Shown here piece after piece: positions 12,301 to 24,000 of a stretch of DNA of 64,000 nucleotides. How positions within the stretch are numbered: position 1 is the first letter of the stretch; each line of letters begins with the position of its first letter. Under the pieces are notes generated by a model. The model did not search any database, had not been told where the DNA came from, and worked only from the letters and a program-made list of their open reading frames with translations. The stretch comes from Pseudisothecium myosuroides. Its lineage: Eukaryota; Streptophyta; Bryopsida; Hypnales; Lembophyllaceae. The stretch is taken from NCBI GenBank assembly GCA_951799445.1, contig OX637289.1, forward strand, positions 22,382,245-22,446,244, read 5' to 3'. The position numbers and the translations under genes are program-made.

Positions 12301-12687
12301 TCCTTGGGCACTTAGTGTGCATGGCGTCCTTATAGGATTAAGCAAGTCACATGTTGGTTGCTTTTATGAGAGGCTAGGAATTTGATATTCCTAGTTGTTT
12401 TTCATTGTTCCTCTTCTGATTAGAACCCCCTATATTGTGGTGATATAAACTCAATGTACAAAAAAACCAAATTCAATGAAGCATGATTATTTCTTCAGGG
12501 TAATGTATCAATAAAAGTCTCCCTAATGTATTATTCTCTAAAATAGTCTAAGCATGATTGCATGAGAACCTAAGATCAATTTAGTGTATGTAATGTGCTC
12601 CCTGAAAATTCATCAATTCATTTGTACAAAGGTTGAACATTGCATTTTGAGATGCACTGTAATTGTCTTCCAAATGCTAGCTACACT

Positions 12688-13171
12688 CTTCATTCTATTT
12701 AGTGTGGTTCACAAAAAGCAAATACCATTCATTACAATATTTGACGTAATTTCATTTAGTATTGCTCCCTTGATTTAAGGAATCTAAACTATTTAGTGAT
12801 CGAGTTTGAATAGTGATACACTTACCTATGTAGTGTGGTCTTTGCCATACATGGTGTTTGCTATGTATGGATTTGCAATAAAGATAATATGAAGTTGGGT
12901 TGGATTTTTTTGCGTGAAAATTTGCACTTTCTATGCATGATAGGTTTGAGCATGTTAGACTTTGTCCCTCTAAAATTTTGTGCTATATAGTGGTGTGAAG
13001 ACTTGTAGCAATTACTGTTTCAAAAAAGAATCCCTGATATGAAACAAATACAGAACCTACTAGGAAATACAATCTATAGTACCGTAATTGATGATAGAAA
13101 AACTCTATGTAGTGTGGTTCCATGTTTCTAAGAGTAACACTATTTGAGAAGCAACACTAAATAGAATGAAG
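12688..13171. repeat. Inverted repeat, 18-bp perfect arms
   Basis: CTTCATTCTATTTAGTGT at 12688-12705 is the exact reverse complement of 13154-13171. The arm contains TTTAGTGT, also present at the ends of the element at 29004-29258. The 448-bp interior is AT-rich and non-coding. It could be a diverged MITE. Confidence 0.5.
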
Positions 13172-13685
13172 ACTGAATTGTAGGCAGCCATGCTAATTTG
13201 GCCATTTTTAGGGTGATGCACCGATATTTATCGGAGGAAAACTACAGTAGCGGGAGTATATTGTGGAAGAGGACTGTAGACTAAGTTATATCCCAATATT
13301 CTAGGGCCGTGCCTGTTGCCCCTAAATAGTAAATTTTCATATGCTCCCAAAAAATTTAATTGGTCACCCAAATTTCCATTTTTGAAACTGCATTTCCATT
13401 TCTCAATTGAAAATGTCTCCAATCCCAAATAAGCTCACTTGCTCACTTGCTCGGAGCGGATTCCTGTCTGTCTGACATGAGCTTATTTAGCACTCCAAAT
13501 CTAACTTACTCCCCGTCTCACTAATATTTTGTTTCATGTGGACAACAAGCAAATCGGCCTCCTATCCAGATATCACAATGGGGTACAGACGTACAGTACA
13601 TGAATAGTTGTTGTCAGGAATCTTGAGGCCAATGTATTTATTGATCAAAGTTAGCTTAAAAAAGCAAGTGAATCTGTCGAGGTTT

Positions 13686-13959
13686 TAAGGTAGGTATCCT
13701 TAAACCGCCACTAATTGCTACTGTGCCTAATTACTACTATTAGACTGTTCAAATTCTTCTATATTCTTATTGGCAAGGGAAAGGAGGTTCAAATGCACCA
13801 AAGAACGCAACATTTGGATACTGTATGCAAAAGTTATGAAGGAACAAAGTTTGGTTCTAAAAGCGTTTCTTCCACAGAGGTACATAACTGATTTTGGAGA
13901 TGTACACACACTGAAGATGGCGCTTTAAGGTCAGTGGCGCATTAAGGATACCTACCTTA
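13686..13959. mobile_element. Foldback element with about 28-bp terminal inverted repeats
   Basis: The left end 13686-13713 starts TAAGGTAGGTATCCTTAA. The right end 13932-13959 is its reverse complement over the outer 18 bases and most of the next ten. Total length is 274 bp with no coding sequence. The outermost TAAGGTA.. end resembles the TAAGGTAAAAC end of the element at 5833-6328 in its first seven bases, though the rest differs. Confidence 0.7.
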
Positions 13960-14575
13960 TGTCTCATTCATGCCGTCTTTTACTCAAAACTCAAACTATC
14001 TGTCCTGCACTCCTGCTTGTTTTGTTTTTTTTACACAAATAAAAGGAACCCTTTACTGCACGAGATAAAAATGCAACGACCCATCCGCAAGCGGACTGGG
14101 AGGAAAGAACAAGAAGACAAACAACACACAAACAAAGAAAAGCAAAAAAAGCCCCTAAGGCGGTTGAAAGACGAAGCCAGCCCTAGGACCGGACAGAACC
14201 TAGCGGGGATTATCATCCACCATCACAGCAACAACTTCATTGCGGCACCATCTCTCCTCAAAATGACTCTTAATGACCACCGCGAGGTCCGGTTGCTTAG
14301 CCATTAACTTACAGGTCTTGTCCCAACTCTTGCTTATTTCACCCTTGAAGGATGAACCTCCAATGAAGAAGGTAGTCACCAAAATGCTCCAATTATTGGA
14401 CCAATAGGTGCATTTTTTTTTCTATAGTGGAGAATGAAGTCATCCATCGCATTGAATTTGGGTTCTCAACGTCCTTTAAGGATTAACCCTAGAAGAACGC
14501 ACTAGTCACCATAGAAATTAGTCTTTGGAGACTGCGTGAATCATTTGCTTAAAAAAAAAATCCCAAAACACTCAT

Positions 14576-14690
14576 TGAAGGTCAAACTCTTGTGCAAGAC
14601 CTCCCCTTTTTACATAAAATTCCTAAGATGATCATCTGCATTGCACTTCTGTTCTATATAGAAGGAGTCTTTGTCATCCATCAGTGTTCT
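14576..14690 (+). repeat. Dispersed repeat, family R1, copy 2
   Basis: Contains AAGGTCAAACTCTTGTGCAA, 'cataaaattc', TTGCACTTCTGTTCTATATA and 'gagtctttgtcatcc' in the same order as 12206-12300. The upstream segment 14470-14560 ('attaaccctagaag', 'gactgcgtgaatcat') also weakly resembles 11190-11270, so the parent element was probably longer. Confidence 0.65.
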
Positions 14691-14769
14691 TCTAGGGTTA
14701 ACTTTTACAAGGGAGGGAAATTGTCCTTCAGTTGTGGAACTTACAATAAAATCCCACAATAAGTGTGAG

Positions 14770-14809
14770 AGCCTTTTTTTCCCTTGAAACACATGGACAA
14801 TTTCTATTG
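14770..14809 (-). mobile_element. Minute 5'-truncated retroposon insertion (about 40 bp)
   Basis: Forty bases beginning with a T-run and then TTGAAACACATGGACAATTT are flanked by an 11-bp direct repeat ATAAGTGTGAG (14759-14769 and 14810-14820). The same TTGAAACACATGGACAATTT sequence follows the T-run of the insertion at 18685-18920. The T-run plus target duplication indicate the 3' tail of a non-LTR-type element, inserted in minus orientation. Confidence 0.6.
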
Positions 14810-16359
14810 ATAAGTGTGAGTCTTTGAAATGCTAGTACTCAACACTTACATGAAAATTGGTTCTATATATCAATCTAAACCATTTGGTGGATTTATTGAC
14901 AGTCATGAGGATGAGAACTGATTGATGAAGGTGTCCGAACAATTGGAACCGAGAACATGACAAATCTTTCGATGGTGGATACATATTGAATTTGAGAAGG
15001 GAAGAAAACATTAACATCACTGAAACTCACGTCTATCTTAAGTCGTTTACCACAAAAATTGAACCCTAATAGCTTTTGTTTAAATATTGTTTAAATGACA
15101 AGTGCTTAGCTGTATTAAAATTTCCTTGTGATTGCTACCAATAACTCTAAAAATGAATAATTTAATCATAAGAACTATACTCAATGCTTGTAAATTCCAA
15201 ATTTGGTGTAGGTTATCATACCTCAAATAAAATGTCTTTTTTTTCTTTGAAAAATTCTCACAATCTTAAATGCTTTGAAGGTTTCATTTGATACCAAGAT
15301 TCCATTGGTAGCACAAATATTGATTACTTGGTTCCTACATGTCTTCTTCTTTTCTATCTATTGTAATCAATCCATTTCTTCTACATCCTCATCAAAATTC
15401 TTTTGAATTCTCCTTTTTTATTGTCCATTGCGAATGTATGGTTCTAATTAATTCAAAATGATAAATGTTTTGATTGATACAATGCACATTTTTCATCCAA
15501 CCAATTTTTTGTGTTCCAAAGACACAACTAGATCCTTTGTGCCATTTTCATTTTTGTCTTTAATTTTTAATCAATTGAGTGTTCAAACATCCTAATGATC
15601 AATCATGATTCCATCCATTTCTCTACCACTGCCACAAAAGTCCATTGCAAAAGCATAATGCTCCAATTTCCTCAAAAAAACATTCTACTTCACGCAAACC
15701 ACAATTTAATCAATGTCATAATTGATGCAATGCAGAGCTTTGATCCACCCAATTTTTTCCTCTCCAAGGATACAACTAGTTCTTAAATGCTCGTTTTCTT
15801 CATTTTTGTCTCTTTTAACCATTTGATTGTTCTAACATCTTCATCATCACGCCACTACAAATTAATGGCATGGATAATGTTTCAATTTCCAAAAAAATAT
15901 AATAATTCACACAATCCATAATTTATCCACAATTGGGTCATTTCCATTTCAAAGAGACAATTGGGTCACAACAAAATTCATCACCTCGTTGCTGGCCTTT
16001 TTTTGAAAATAAATCATTTGCCACCATAATGCCATTTTGCCCACATGCCCAGCGCCATAGCTCATCCATACTAATTAAAATTTATGCCAATTTTCATAAA
16101 AGCCCAGGGCCTCGGAAAGATATTAGGGTTGTTGGAGTTCTCCGCAGCAACCGCTCCCACCCGCTATTCTCACGCCCCATCCCGCGCCGGACCCGTCCTT
16201 GCCCCTCGGACCTACCTACCTATCTACTCGCTTCCCGACCTACCCCCCGAGCCTTACCTACCCACCTCATGACGTCACCACGGGCTCTAAACCCAACCTC
16301 CCTGCAACACAACTGGTAACTTCCCCTCCGTAGTCCCATTAAGCTTAGCGAAGGTACGT

Positions 16360-16820
16360 GTTAGTGACCTAACTTAATTAGTGACTTCCAAGACTCCCAG
16401 TACTAATTTCCTCTGTGCAATTAGTGACGTTGGTTATGAGAATATGAGATTAGTGAATAGCGATCGAAGTATTCAGTTGATTGATTGCTTCCAGTAACTT
16501 AGTAACTTCCTCTCTTCGATATTGTGACATTAGAAAACTTCTGAACAGGCATTCGTGAAGATTAGTAAACAAAGACCTAATTAGTGACCTCCAGGCGCCA
16601 TCTCCTTTGAAGATTGGTGAACAGATACCTAATTAGTGACTCCGAAGGCCCCCATCAGTGCCATCCCCTGTGGATCAGTGAACGAAGACCTAATCCTAAT
16701 TCGTGACCCCCACTGCCCTACCATTGCCATCTCCCTTGGATTAGTGACTTTCGCGGCCTCACGAATTCTTATTAGTGGCCTAATTAGAGATTAGTGACCT
16801 ACTTAGTGATTAGTGAAGAT
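16360..16820. repeat. ATTAGTGA-rich segment with degenerate tandem units
   Basis: ATTAGTGA occurs exactly eight times (16377, 16420, 16449, 16580, 16632, 16740, 16790, 16809). Between about 16573 and 16750 it forms three loosely similar units of about 53-65 bp, each starting near 'acctaat' and ending near 'ggtgaac' or 'cagtgaac'. No coding frame follows this period. It may be a decayed satellite or a cluster of binding sites upstream of the gene starting at 18026. Confidence 0.6.
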
Positions 16821-18025
16821 TCGGAGCCCGAAAACACGAGATGATGAGCTCCGCTGGCCCAAGTTGACAAAGGGTCCATTTCCCAACCTTTTCTGTTCAA
16901 GCTGCTCAAGTGTTTTCGAGTGCTCTCACTTTGATCCTCATCACTTTCCTTTCAACGTAAATTTTTTTCGGAAAAGCAGTCTTGCAAGATCAGTCACCAG
17001 TTTCCTTCCTGTCTTCCCCAGTCTCTGAATCCCGAAGTTCAACCAAATTTTAGGAGATCCATATCGAGCATATAAGCAATCTGCTTCAATTCCAGGTGTG
17101 CGCTTTGCTGGGGATTCAGGACTTTGAATGTCTTGGTTGCAGTAGTAGTGTCTTTGTTGGGGGTCTTGATATATTGTGGGCTTTCAGTTTTTGTGGTAGT
17201 TTGGTTGTTTTGGTTGTTTCGTAGTTTGGTAGATTGGTGGTACAGCTGACCCGGCCGGCAGAAACTTCACGCGGAGGAAGAGCTGCACAAGGTTTTAGGA
17301 AGGTTTTGAACCCAGTTTGGTTTGGTTTTGAATCTCTCACGCGTTTTCAAAATTTTCAAATTTTCAATGTTTTTCGGCTGATTTGATGGTGTTGTGAGTT
17401 TGTTTGGGAGTTGAATTGTTTGCGAGTTATTGTTGGTCTGTATATCCAAGGCAGTGGATTGAAAGTTGTTGCCGTGAATCTTCCAACTTGTTTGCTTGCT
17501 AAAGGAGTGACCATCAAACTGAAAATCTTGCGTTTTTTCCTTCTACCTTGGGATATGGGATTGGAATCCTTTCGATTCGCAAAGCTTTTTTTTCCAAGTG
17601 GGAATCAGTTTTCCAAACTGAATGCAAATGAGAGTCGGTAGATTTTCTTCATAGCTCCAGAGTGGTGTCTACTGTGAGCAGTGTACATTTTACAATCACA
17701 CGACAGTCTCTAGTTGCGTTCCCAGAGTAAGTTTCACATTTTTTTTTTGGTTTCATCTCCTGCAACTGAGTTCAATTTCGTGGCTGTGTGGCGTTGGACC
17801 AGGTCTTCACTCAATTGGGGTTACAAGGAACCTTCATTGCAAGCCACAGGGAGCTCATTGCTGTCATAGTTTGAACATGGAGTAGAAAGACACTTATTAG
17901 CCTCTTCTTCATAGGAGCATTAAATTCATGAAATGGGAGTTCCGGATTTTCACAGGACATGGAATTAGGCAAAGTGCAAAAGCATCGGATTGCTACAATT
18001 AGTACAGAGACGAAATCACACCACG

Positions 18026-21000
18026 ATGAGACGAGGGAAAATGCGCTTTCGGAATGAAACTGTGCCTGCAGTTTCGAGCTTCATTGTGATCTTTGGCTCG
18101 GCTCTTCTGTCTTTAGCCATTCTGTCCTTCATCTCAGCCAGGGTCCTGGACAACGAACACTGGAGCCCCAGCACCAACTTGTTTCCGTCGGCGCTCTTTC
18201 CGAAACCTTCCCCTGCGGCCAAAGTGAAGACTGTCAAGCTCACGCCTGCTGAGGTGAGAGAGACTGAATTCACTGTCTTGACCTTAGTCTTTGACGATGG
18301 TGGATTTTGCTTTTAGTATTGGTCTCTTGCTTTTTCCATGAGTTTGAAGAGTTGTAGTTCGAGATATCTTTTTGTCGAAGAATTTTAGTTTTTGAAAACT
18401 GTATGTGGATTGTTGGTGACTAAGTCCTGCGGTCTGAATTTTGTCCCCATTGTAAATTGGAACTTTCTAAAGTCTGATGAACTGAAATAGTGAAACCTGG
18501 GAGTGCATGGTCTTGAAAGGGTCAACCTCCTGTTATAAAAACGTTGAAGAAACCCAACACTTGGAGGTTGTAAACAATAGGGTTTTGCACTTCACTGATT
18601 TATCGTATTACTGAGGATGCGAAACTACTGTCAACAGCTAAATTAGTGTCCTATCAGTGCGTGACACTAATTAATCAAAGATTTTTTTTTTTTTTTTTGA
18701 AACACATGGACAATTTCCATTGATAAAAGGAAACAGTACACAGAACCAGAGGGAATACCCTCGGCGGAAATCTTTACATTTTCTAAAACCTTTTCTGCAC
18801 TATTTTTTATCATCTTTTTTTTGAACTAGAGGCAAGAGAGGCAAGGAGAGAGCCAACAAGCCGGCAGAGAGGAGATCAAAAGGCAAAGCCCCACGGATCA
18901 AGGCATGACCCTCAAGAACCATTAATCAAAGATTTCAACCTGTAACATAGTGTGACTTTGATTAATTAGTGTCACGCACTGATAGAACAATTCAGTGCAG
19001 TGGTTTGTGGCAAGTCTTGTGAATTGTGTGGTTGATTGGTTCTGGAATGTACGTCTCGTTGGTTGGATTTTTTTTTAATTTTCTGGAAAATCATGTGAAG
19101 GCAACCTCATCTGATTAAAGGTACTGAGCATAGTTTTTTATTATTAGAAAGGTCCGAACTTAATGTTCTTGTTGACAAACCTGAGAGGATTCCAGCACAC
19201 TGACTTAAATAAAGAATGCGTTATTTGGATGAGTTGATGGTCTACAGCTAACATGAGTTTTGTTTTCAAGGTGGTGTCCATTTTAAAAAGCAACATGTAC
19301 TCACTCGTTATGCAAGACTCTTTGGAGTGTTACGTTTAGACACGTGGTTTGCAATTATGTGTGGTGACCTTCGATCAGTTGGGATAAGTTTTGTATGACA
19401 TTACTGTACAGTTACATTATTCAATGGGGGCAGGCAGACTGTTCCCGAAGAGTAACAGTAACGAAGCAGAAAATTATGTCTCTTGTCAGAGCAAATAATT
19501 CAACACGCAGGTTTTCTTGGTTTGATAAACTCACTTACTCTTGCAGATTCTGAAAGTGAAGAGTGGAAGAAAGGAGAATAGAACGGAACTAACACTGAAT
19601 TGGCTGCGTGACGATATCAATTATCAAACATCAAAATTAATATCATCAAAATATGCTACTGACTGCAGCCTTAATGACTTCCCAAGACACCCGTGTTTTA
19701 GTGGAATAGTGTTATGGGACTCTTGTCTTTGTTATAGACTCTGTCTTTGTTGTGGACTCTGTCCTTTGTGTGTCTTACTTAGTGGATGTTGTGGGCTTGC
19801 TTTGAGCAGAAGTTAGCTGCTTTTGTTGCAAAATACGGCAATCAAACAATTGACCCGGTGGAGGAGTTGCGTACCTTGCAAAACGTGCCGGTAAGCTGAT
19901 CCAAGTCCAGTCATACTATGCTTTCAGTCACTCTACTGTCAATTTTACAAATCACATTTCAAATTAAGGTATGCGCACCTACAATTCTCACTAATTACAA
20001 TCAATTGAGCATAGTTACTATTAATTATTCTTATTGGATCCTTTTGGTAACAGGAAGAGGATTCAAACGCATTGTAGCATGCGTTATACTAATACCATAT
20101 GAATAAGTTATGAATTTTCAAAGTTGATTGTCTTTAGGTACACCAAATATCAGAACTAGACTCTTATAAACTCTCATGTTTTGATTGTGTACATCTTGTG
20201 TAATCAATATCTAGTTCTTTGTGACACTTTTGGGTTCAAATGTAGGTGTCACATTTTTGGGTGCATACATACCTTAGGTTGTCTTGATCTCCACTTGATC
20301 CCCTATTTCCTTTTTTGAAATTTGCACATTTTTGTTTATATCTTTCAACAATCATTTCAATTTCATCAAATTGATTAAAGATGAAGGTTGCTTTCAAAGA
20401 TTGAAACATTATTTTGAATGAAAGAGAAAATTATTTTGGACAAAACATTCAGCCCTCAAGCACTCTCTCCCTTGTCCAAATATGGGCTTTTTTTTAGAGT
20501 TTAGGGTACAAATTGGTGTAGTTTCCATCAAAATTCATTTGATACTAGTGAAATCTCCATAACTGGAAGAAATTCATGAATTCTAAAGACAAATTCTAAA
20601 GACACCTGGAAAATTTTGTAACACTTCTTTTCTTGTGGGGTCAGTCATTTTTGAAACCGACATTGTTTCGGACTTTGGGGGATTTTTTTCATTTTTTGCC
20701 TCTTTTCCTTTGTTTTAATTTTCAACGCAAATGGAAAAGTCAAGACCATATTTCCGTTGAACCGGACGACTTGGACTTAAAGATCTATTGTTCAATTCAG
20801 AGTTGCCACGTTGCCCCCATTTCCTCACACGACTGTAGGGGAGAGTCAAGTTGACTCGTATTCTAGGCCATTTTTTATATTAAAAAAAATCAAAAACTTA
20901 AAAAAAAAAGAACTTAAAAAATTTAGTTCATTGTTTTGTAAAACTCTACAGTAGGCTGTCTCCCTAGGGAATTGGGAATTATTCTACAGCGTTTTGGTGG

Positions 21001-24000
21001 ACTCTGTCTTTGTTGTTTAAATTAATGTTTTGGAGTGTATGAAGTCAATTTATGACTGGCAATCTTATTTATGTAGCAATTGGGACTGGACACCTGGAAC
21101 CGACTATTCTTGGGAATAGGGGTTTAGGGTTTTATTGCTGTCATTGATTTGGGGGCAGGGCTCAGAGACTGAGATCTTCGTCAGACTTTGATTGATGAAG
21201 CCATTTTACATCCAACCGTCTTTGGATGAAACATGAAAAATACGGATGATAAAATCAATTATTCATCTAAAATTCAACGTACATTCATGTCTTTGGATGA
21301 AACATGAGAAATATGGATGATAAAATCAATTATTTATCTCAAAGTCAGTGTACATTCATTCAAAATGAGCAATGTAATCCAGGGTTTTAATTTTGGGTGA
21401 TGCAACCTATGGAGGAGAATCACTCATATTCCTTTTAATTCCTTTGTATTGGAGGGAGTGCCACACAATGGATTCTCTTGTAGGTTGTATTGTCCAAAAT
21501 AAAAACCTTGATATTATTCCAATGAGTTTGTAGCAATTCTTTGATTTCATCTACATTGCTTTGTTCAGATAGTGCATGTAATACAAATTTATCGGAGCTA
21601 CATTATTTTCAATTAGTGCAGGTTGAAATATTATTGTATTGTTTAATTTCTGCAAAAAGATAAAATTTGATAGCAACACTAATTTTCTAGGTGATGCTAA
21701 TTTCCTTCCCCTTCACTAATAGGTCAAAATCAGTATATTTACAAAAAATACACAAGGAACCTATTATCAAATGTGCCATTAAAATTATTTTGTATTGTTT
21801 TTGAGTGAATTATAACTAGTAATTAACAATTTTATTATTAATGAGTTTTTTTTCCTTTTTTTTTCTTGTGTGGTAATTGAGTCGATTGCCCTTGTTTTTT
21901 TTGATGGCCACAGGTTGGACGAGGCTAAGAATTTGGTTTTCTGTGAGGCAGGCGGTGTGGGATGTAGGAAAGCCTTTTCTATGGGAGTCCGAAAATGTGG
22001 AGTGGTATTTTGGATGCAGTGATGCCAGTCCCTCCTTTCCTTGTAAGTGCCTCCATATGACCAATAAATGTGTTGATCCCAACAAGGTTTTAAACTTTCG
22101 TTTATTACCTTTCTCTTTATGTTAGGATTTAGTGTACACTCTAAAACCCTTAATTTGATTGCAGGGTATAGCCAATCATATAAAAGTCAAATAGTTTGAG
22201 TGTAAGACAAGTGGGATATAGCCAATTAGGGTGGCAAATGTGCAAGATATTCCAAAATGTCATTGAAGAAAGGATTGGATTGTAGAGGTCTAATTGTACA
22301 AAACACCAAAATGTATAGTCACAACAAGGTTTTAAACTTTGATGGTCAACACTTTTCTATCAAAGTGTCATTTGAAAGTAAATGATATGATATAACTATA
22401 CCTAATTGCAACCCTCACCTAAGTACATTAGAACTTGTTTCTAAAATAGTGGTGCTTGTTTCATGAGATTTGTGGTACATGGATTAAAAGAGAACACTTG
22501 ACAACCATAGGTTTAGGTTTTGAAATTAGCAATTAGCTATGCAGTTAGCTAGGAGGAGCAATCAACCGTACTTACTTTAAAGTTGTGAATACTTCAAATT
22601 TTTTTTGTTTCAAGTAAACTACTATAGCAAGATGATTCAAATTCTATTATAGCCCACAATAATTGCAATTTTGGGTGTGTTATTGTATCCGCTCATATTT
22701 GAGCTCTCTAGTTTTATTTTTTTATTGGAGTTTTGACTTGCAATATCAAACTAATTGTTACTTTTTGGTTCTCTCATGTGTGCAGCTGGGCCACCTTTGG
22801 AATCAAATGGCTATTTGTATATTGCAGCTAGTGGTGGGCTGAACCAACAACGTACTGGGGTAATTGTGCACCTAATTGTGACCCAGCTGAAGCAATTCTA
22901 CAAACTACAAATTATAGAAAATTCAGAGCACTAAATACAATAATAAACTACCACGTAGAAGCTAAGCATTGAACCGATTAATTCTGATACATGCAAGAAC
23001 TACTAAAACCCACTCACTTGTACAGATTTGCCTAAAATGTACTGCCTCTATTATTCATGAGAGCCTAAGGTTACTGTTTTGAGTATCTCTATTTTCAACA
23101 TTTTGTGAAAATTCATAGTTTATTCATAAGATGTCCCAAAAAATGCCTCAGAATCTGAAGTACTCTTTTGACTTCCAATCAGATTCATCAAAAAATTAAG
23201 CCATTTAAGAATTGGAGCGCTGCTCAAGTGATTATTCAGATGCAATTAGGTGTAGGTTCCTTATTACATCCATTGTGTGCTTCTAACATTGTAGCATTAT
23301 TAGCTAACGAGGGTTCAATTTTGTTTGTCAGGCTTGAAATTTGGGTTCAGTTTTGTTTGTGGCAGGTTTGAAATTTGCAACAATTTGATGGTACTAACTG
23401 GATGTGGGCTGTGCAGATCACAGATGCTGTTGCAGTGGCCAAGCTTTTGAATGCCACACTAGTGGTTCCTCAACTTGATCATAAATCATACTGGAAAGAC
23501 CACAGGTTGGGTTTCTCGACTTCTCACAGTTTGTGAAGCTCAGTAATAGTCGATCATTGTAACTTAACAATTGTTTGTATATCGTTCAAAGTGTATGCAG
23601 ATTATAGTTTTTTTTCATCCTGTTGATTTGTTATGTTTGCTTTTTCTATAGTTTCAGTTTTAGGTTTTGACCTACTTGAATTGCTGCTATTGTTCTGAGT
23701 ATCATTGAACTCGTTGCGTGTTGTTTTTACGCATGGAGAACACACATCACCATGTTGCATTGATCTGAAGAAACCATCCTTACGTTTTTGTGTTCTGGTG
23801 GATTTCACAGCAACTTTAGCGACATTTTTGATGTGGATTGGTTCATCTCTTCTGTGGCCCAAGATGTGCAAGTCATCAAGGAGCCTGTGGAGGCTCTTCG
23901 AGGCAAAGCAGTGTATACGAGGGGGGTCCCGCGGAAGGCCAAGCCAGAGTATTACCTGTCGCAAATCTTGCCAATGTTGAAGAAAAGAAAGGTAATACAC

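Larger units (their letters stand above)
9294..18025. other. Gene-poor, repeat-rich interval between divergent MPP alpha and O-fucosyltransferase-like genes
   Basis: No conserved gene was recognised. It contains, in order: a 3-copy tandem array (9321-9810), an orphan frame of unknown origin (9829-10068, minus), a TA-rich patch (10128-10172), a MITE with 28-bp ends (10367-10604), AT-rich DNA with no visible feature (10605-12200), a dispersed-repeat copy (12206-12300), an inverted repeat (12688-13171), a foldback element (13686-13959), another dispersed-repeat copy and a tiny retro-insertion (14576-14820), AT-rich DNA (14820-16080), and an ATTAGTGA-rich segment (16360-16820). The part from about 17000 to 18025 is less AT-rich and probably holds the promoter, and perhaps a spliced 5' leader, of the plus-strand gene that follows. 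Confidence 0.65.

Noticed and set aside
14031..14382. Two overlapping minus-strand frames of 60-61 codons
   Set aside because: No similarity to known proteins; the region carries repeat-like sequence and may be transposon debris, but nothing diagnostic was visible.
19541..19816. Open frame with AG border before the 19810 exon
   Set aside because: No matching donor in phase and no similarity to the family stem region.
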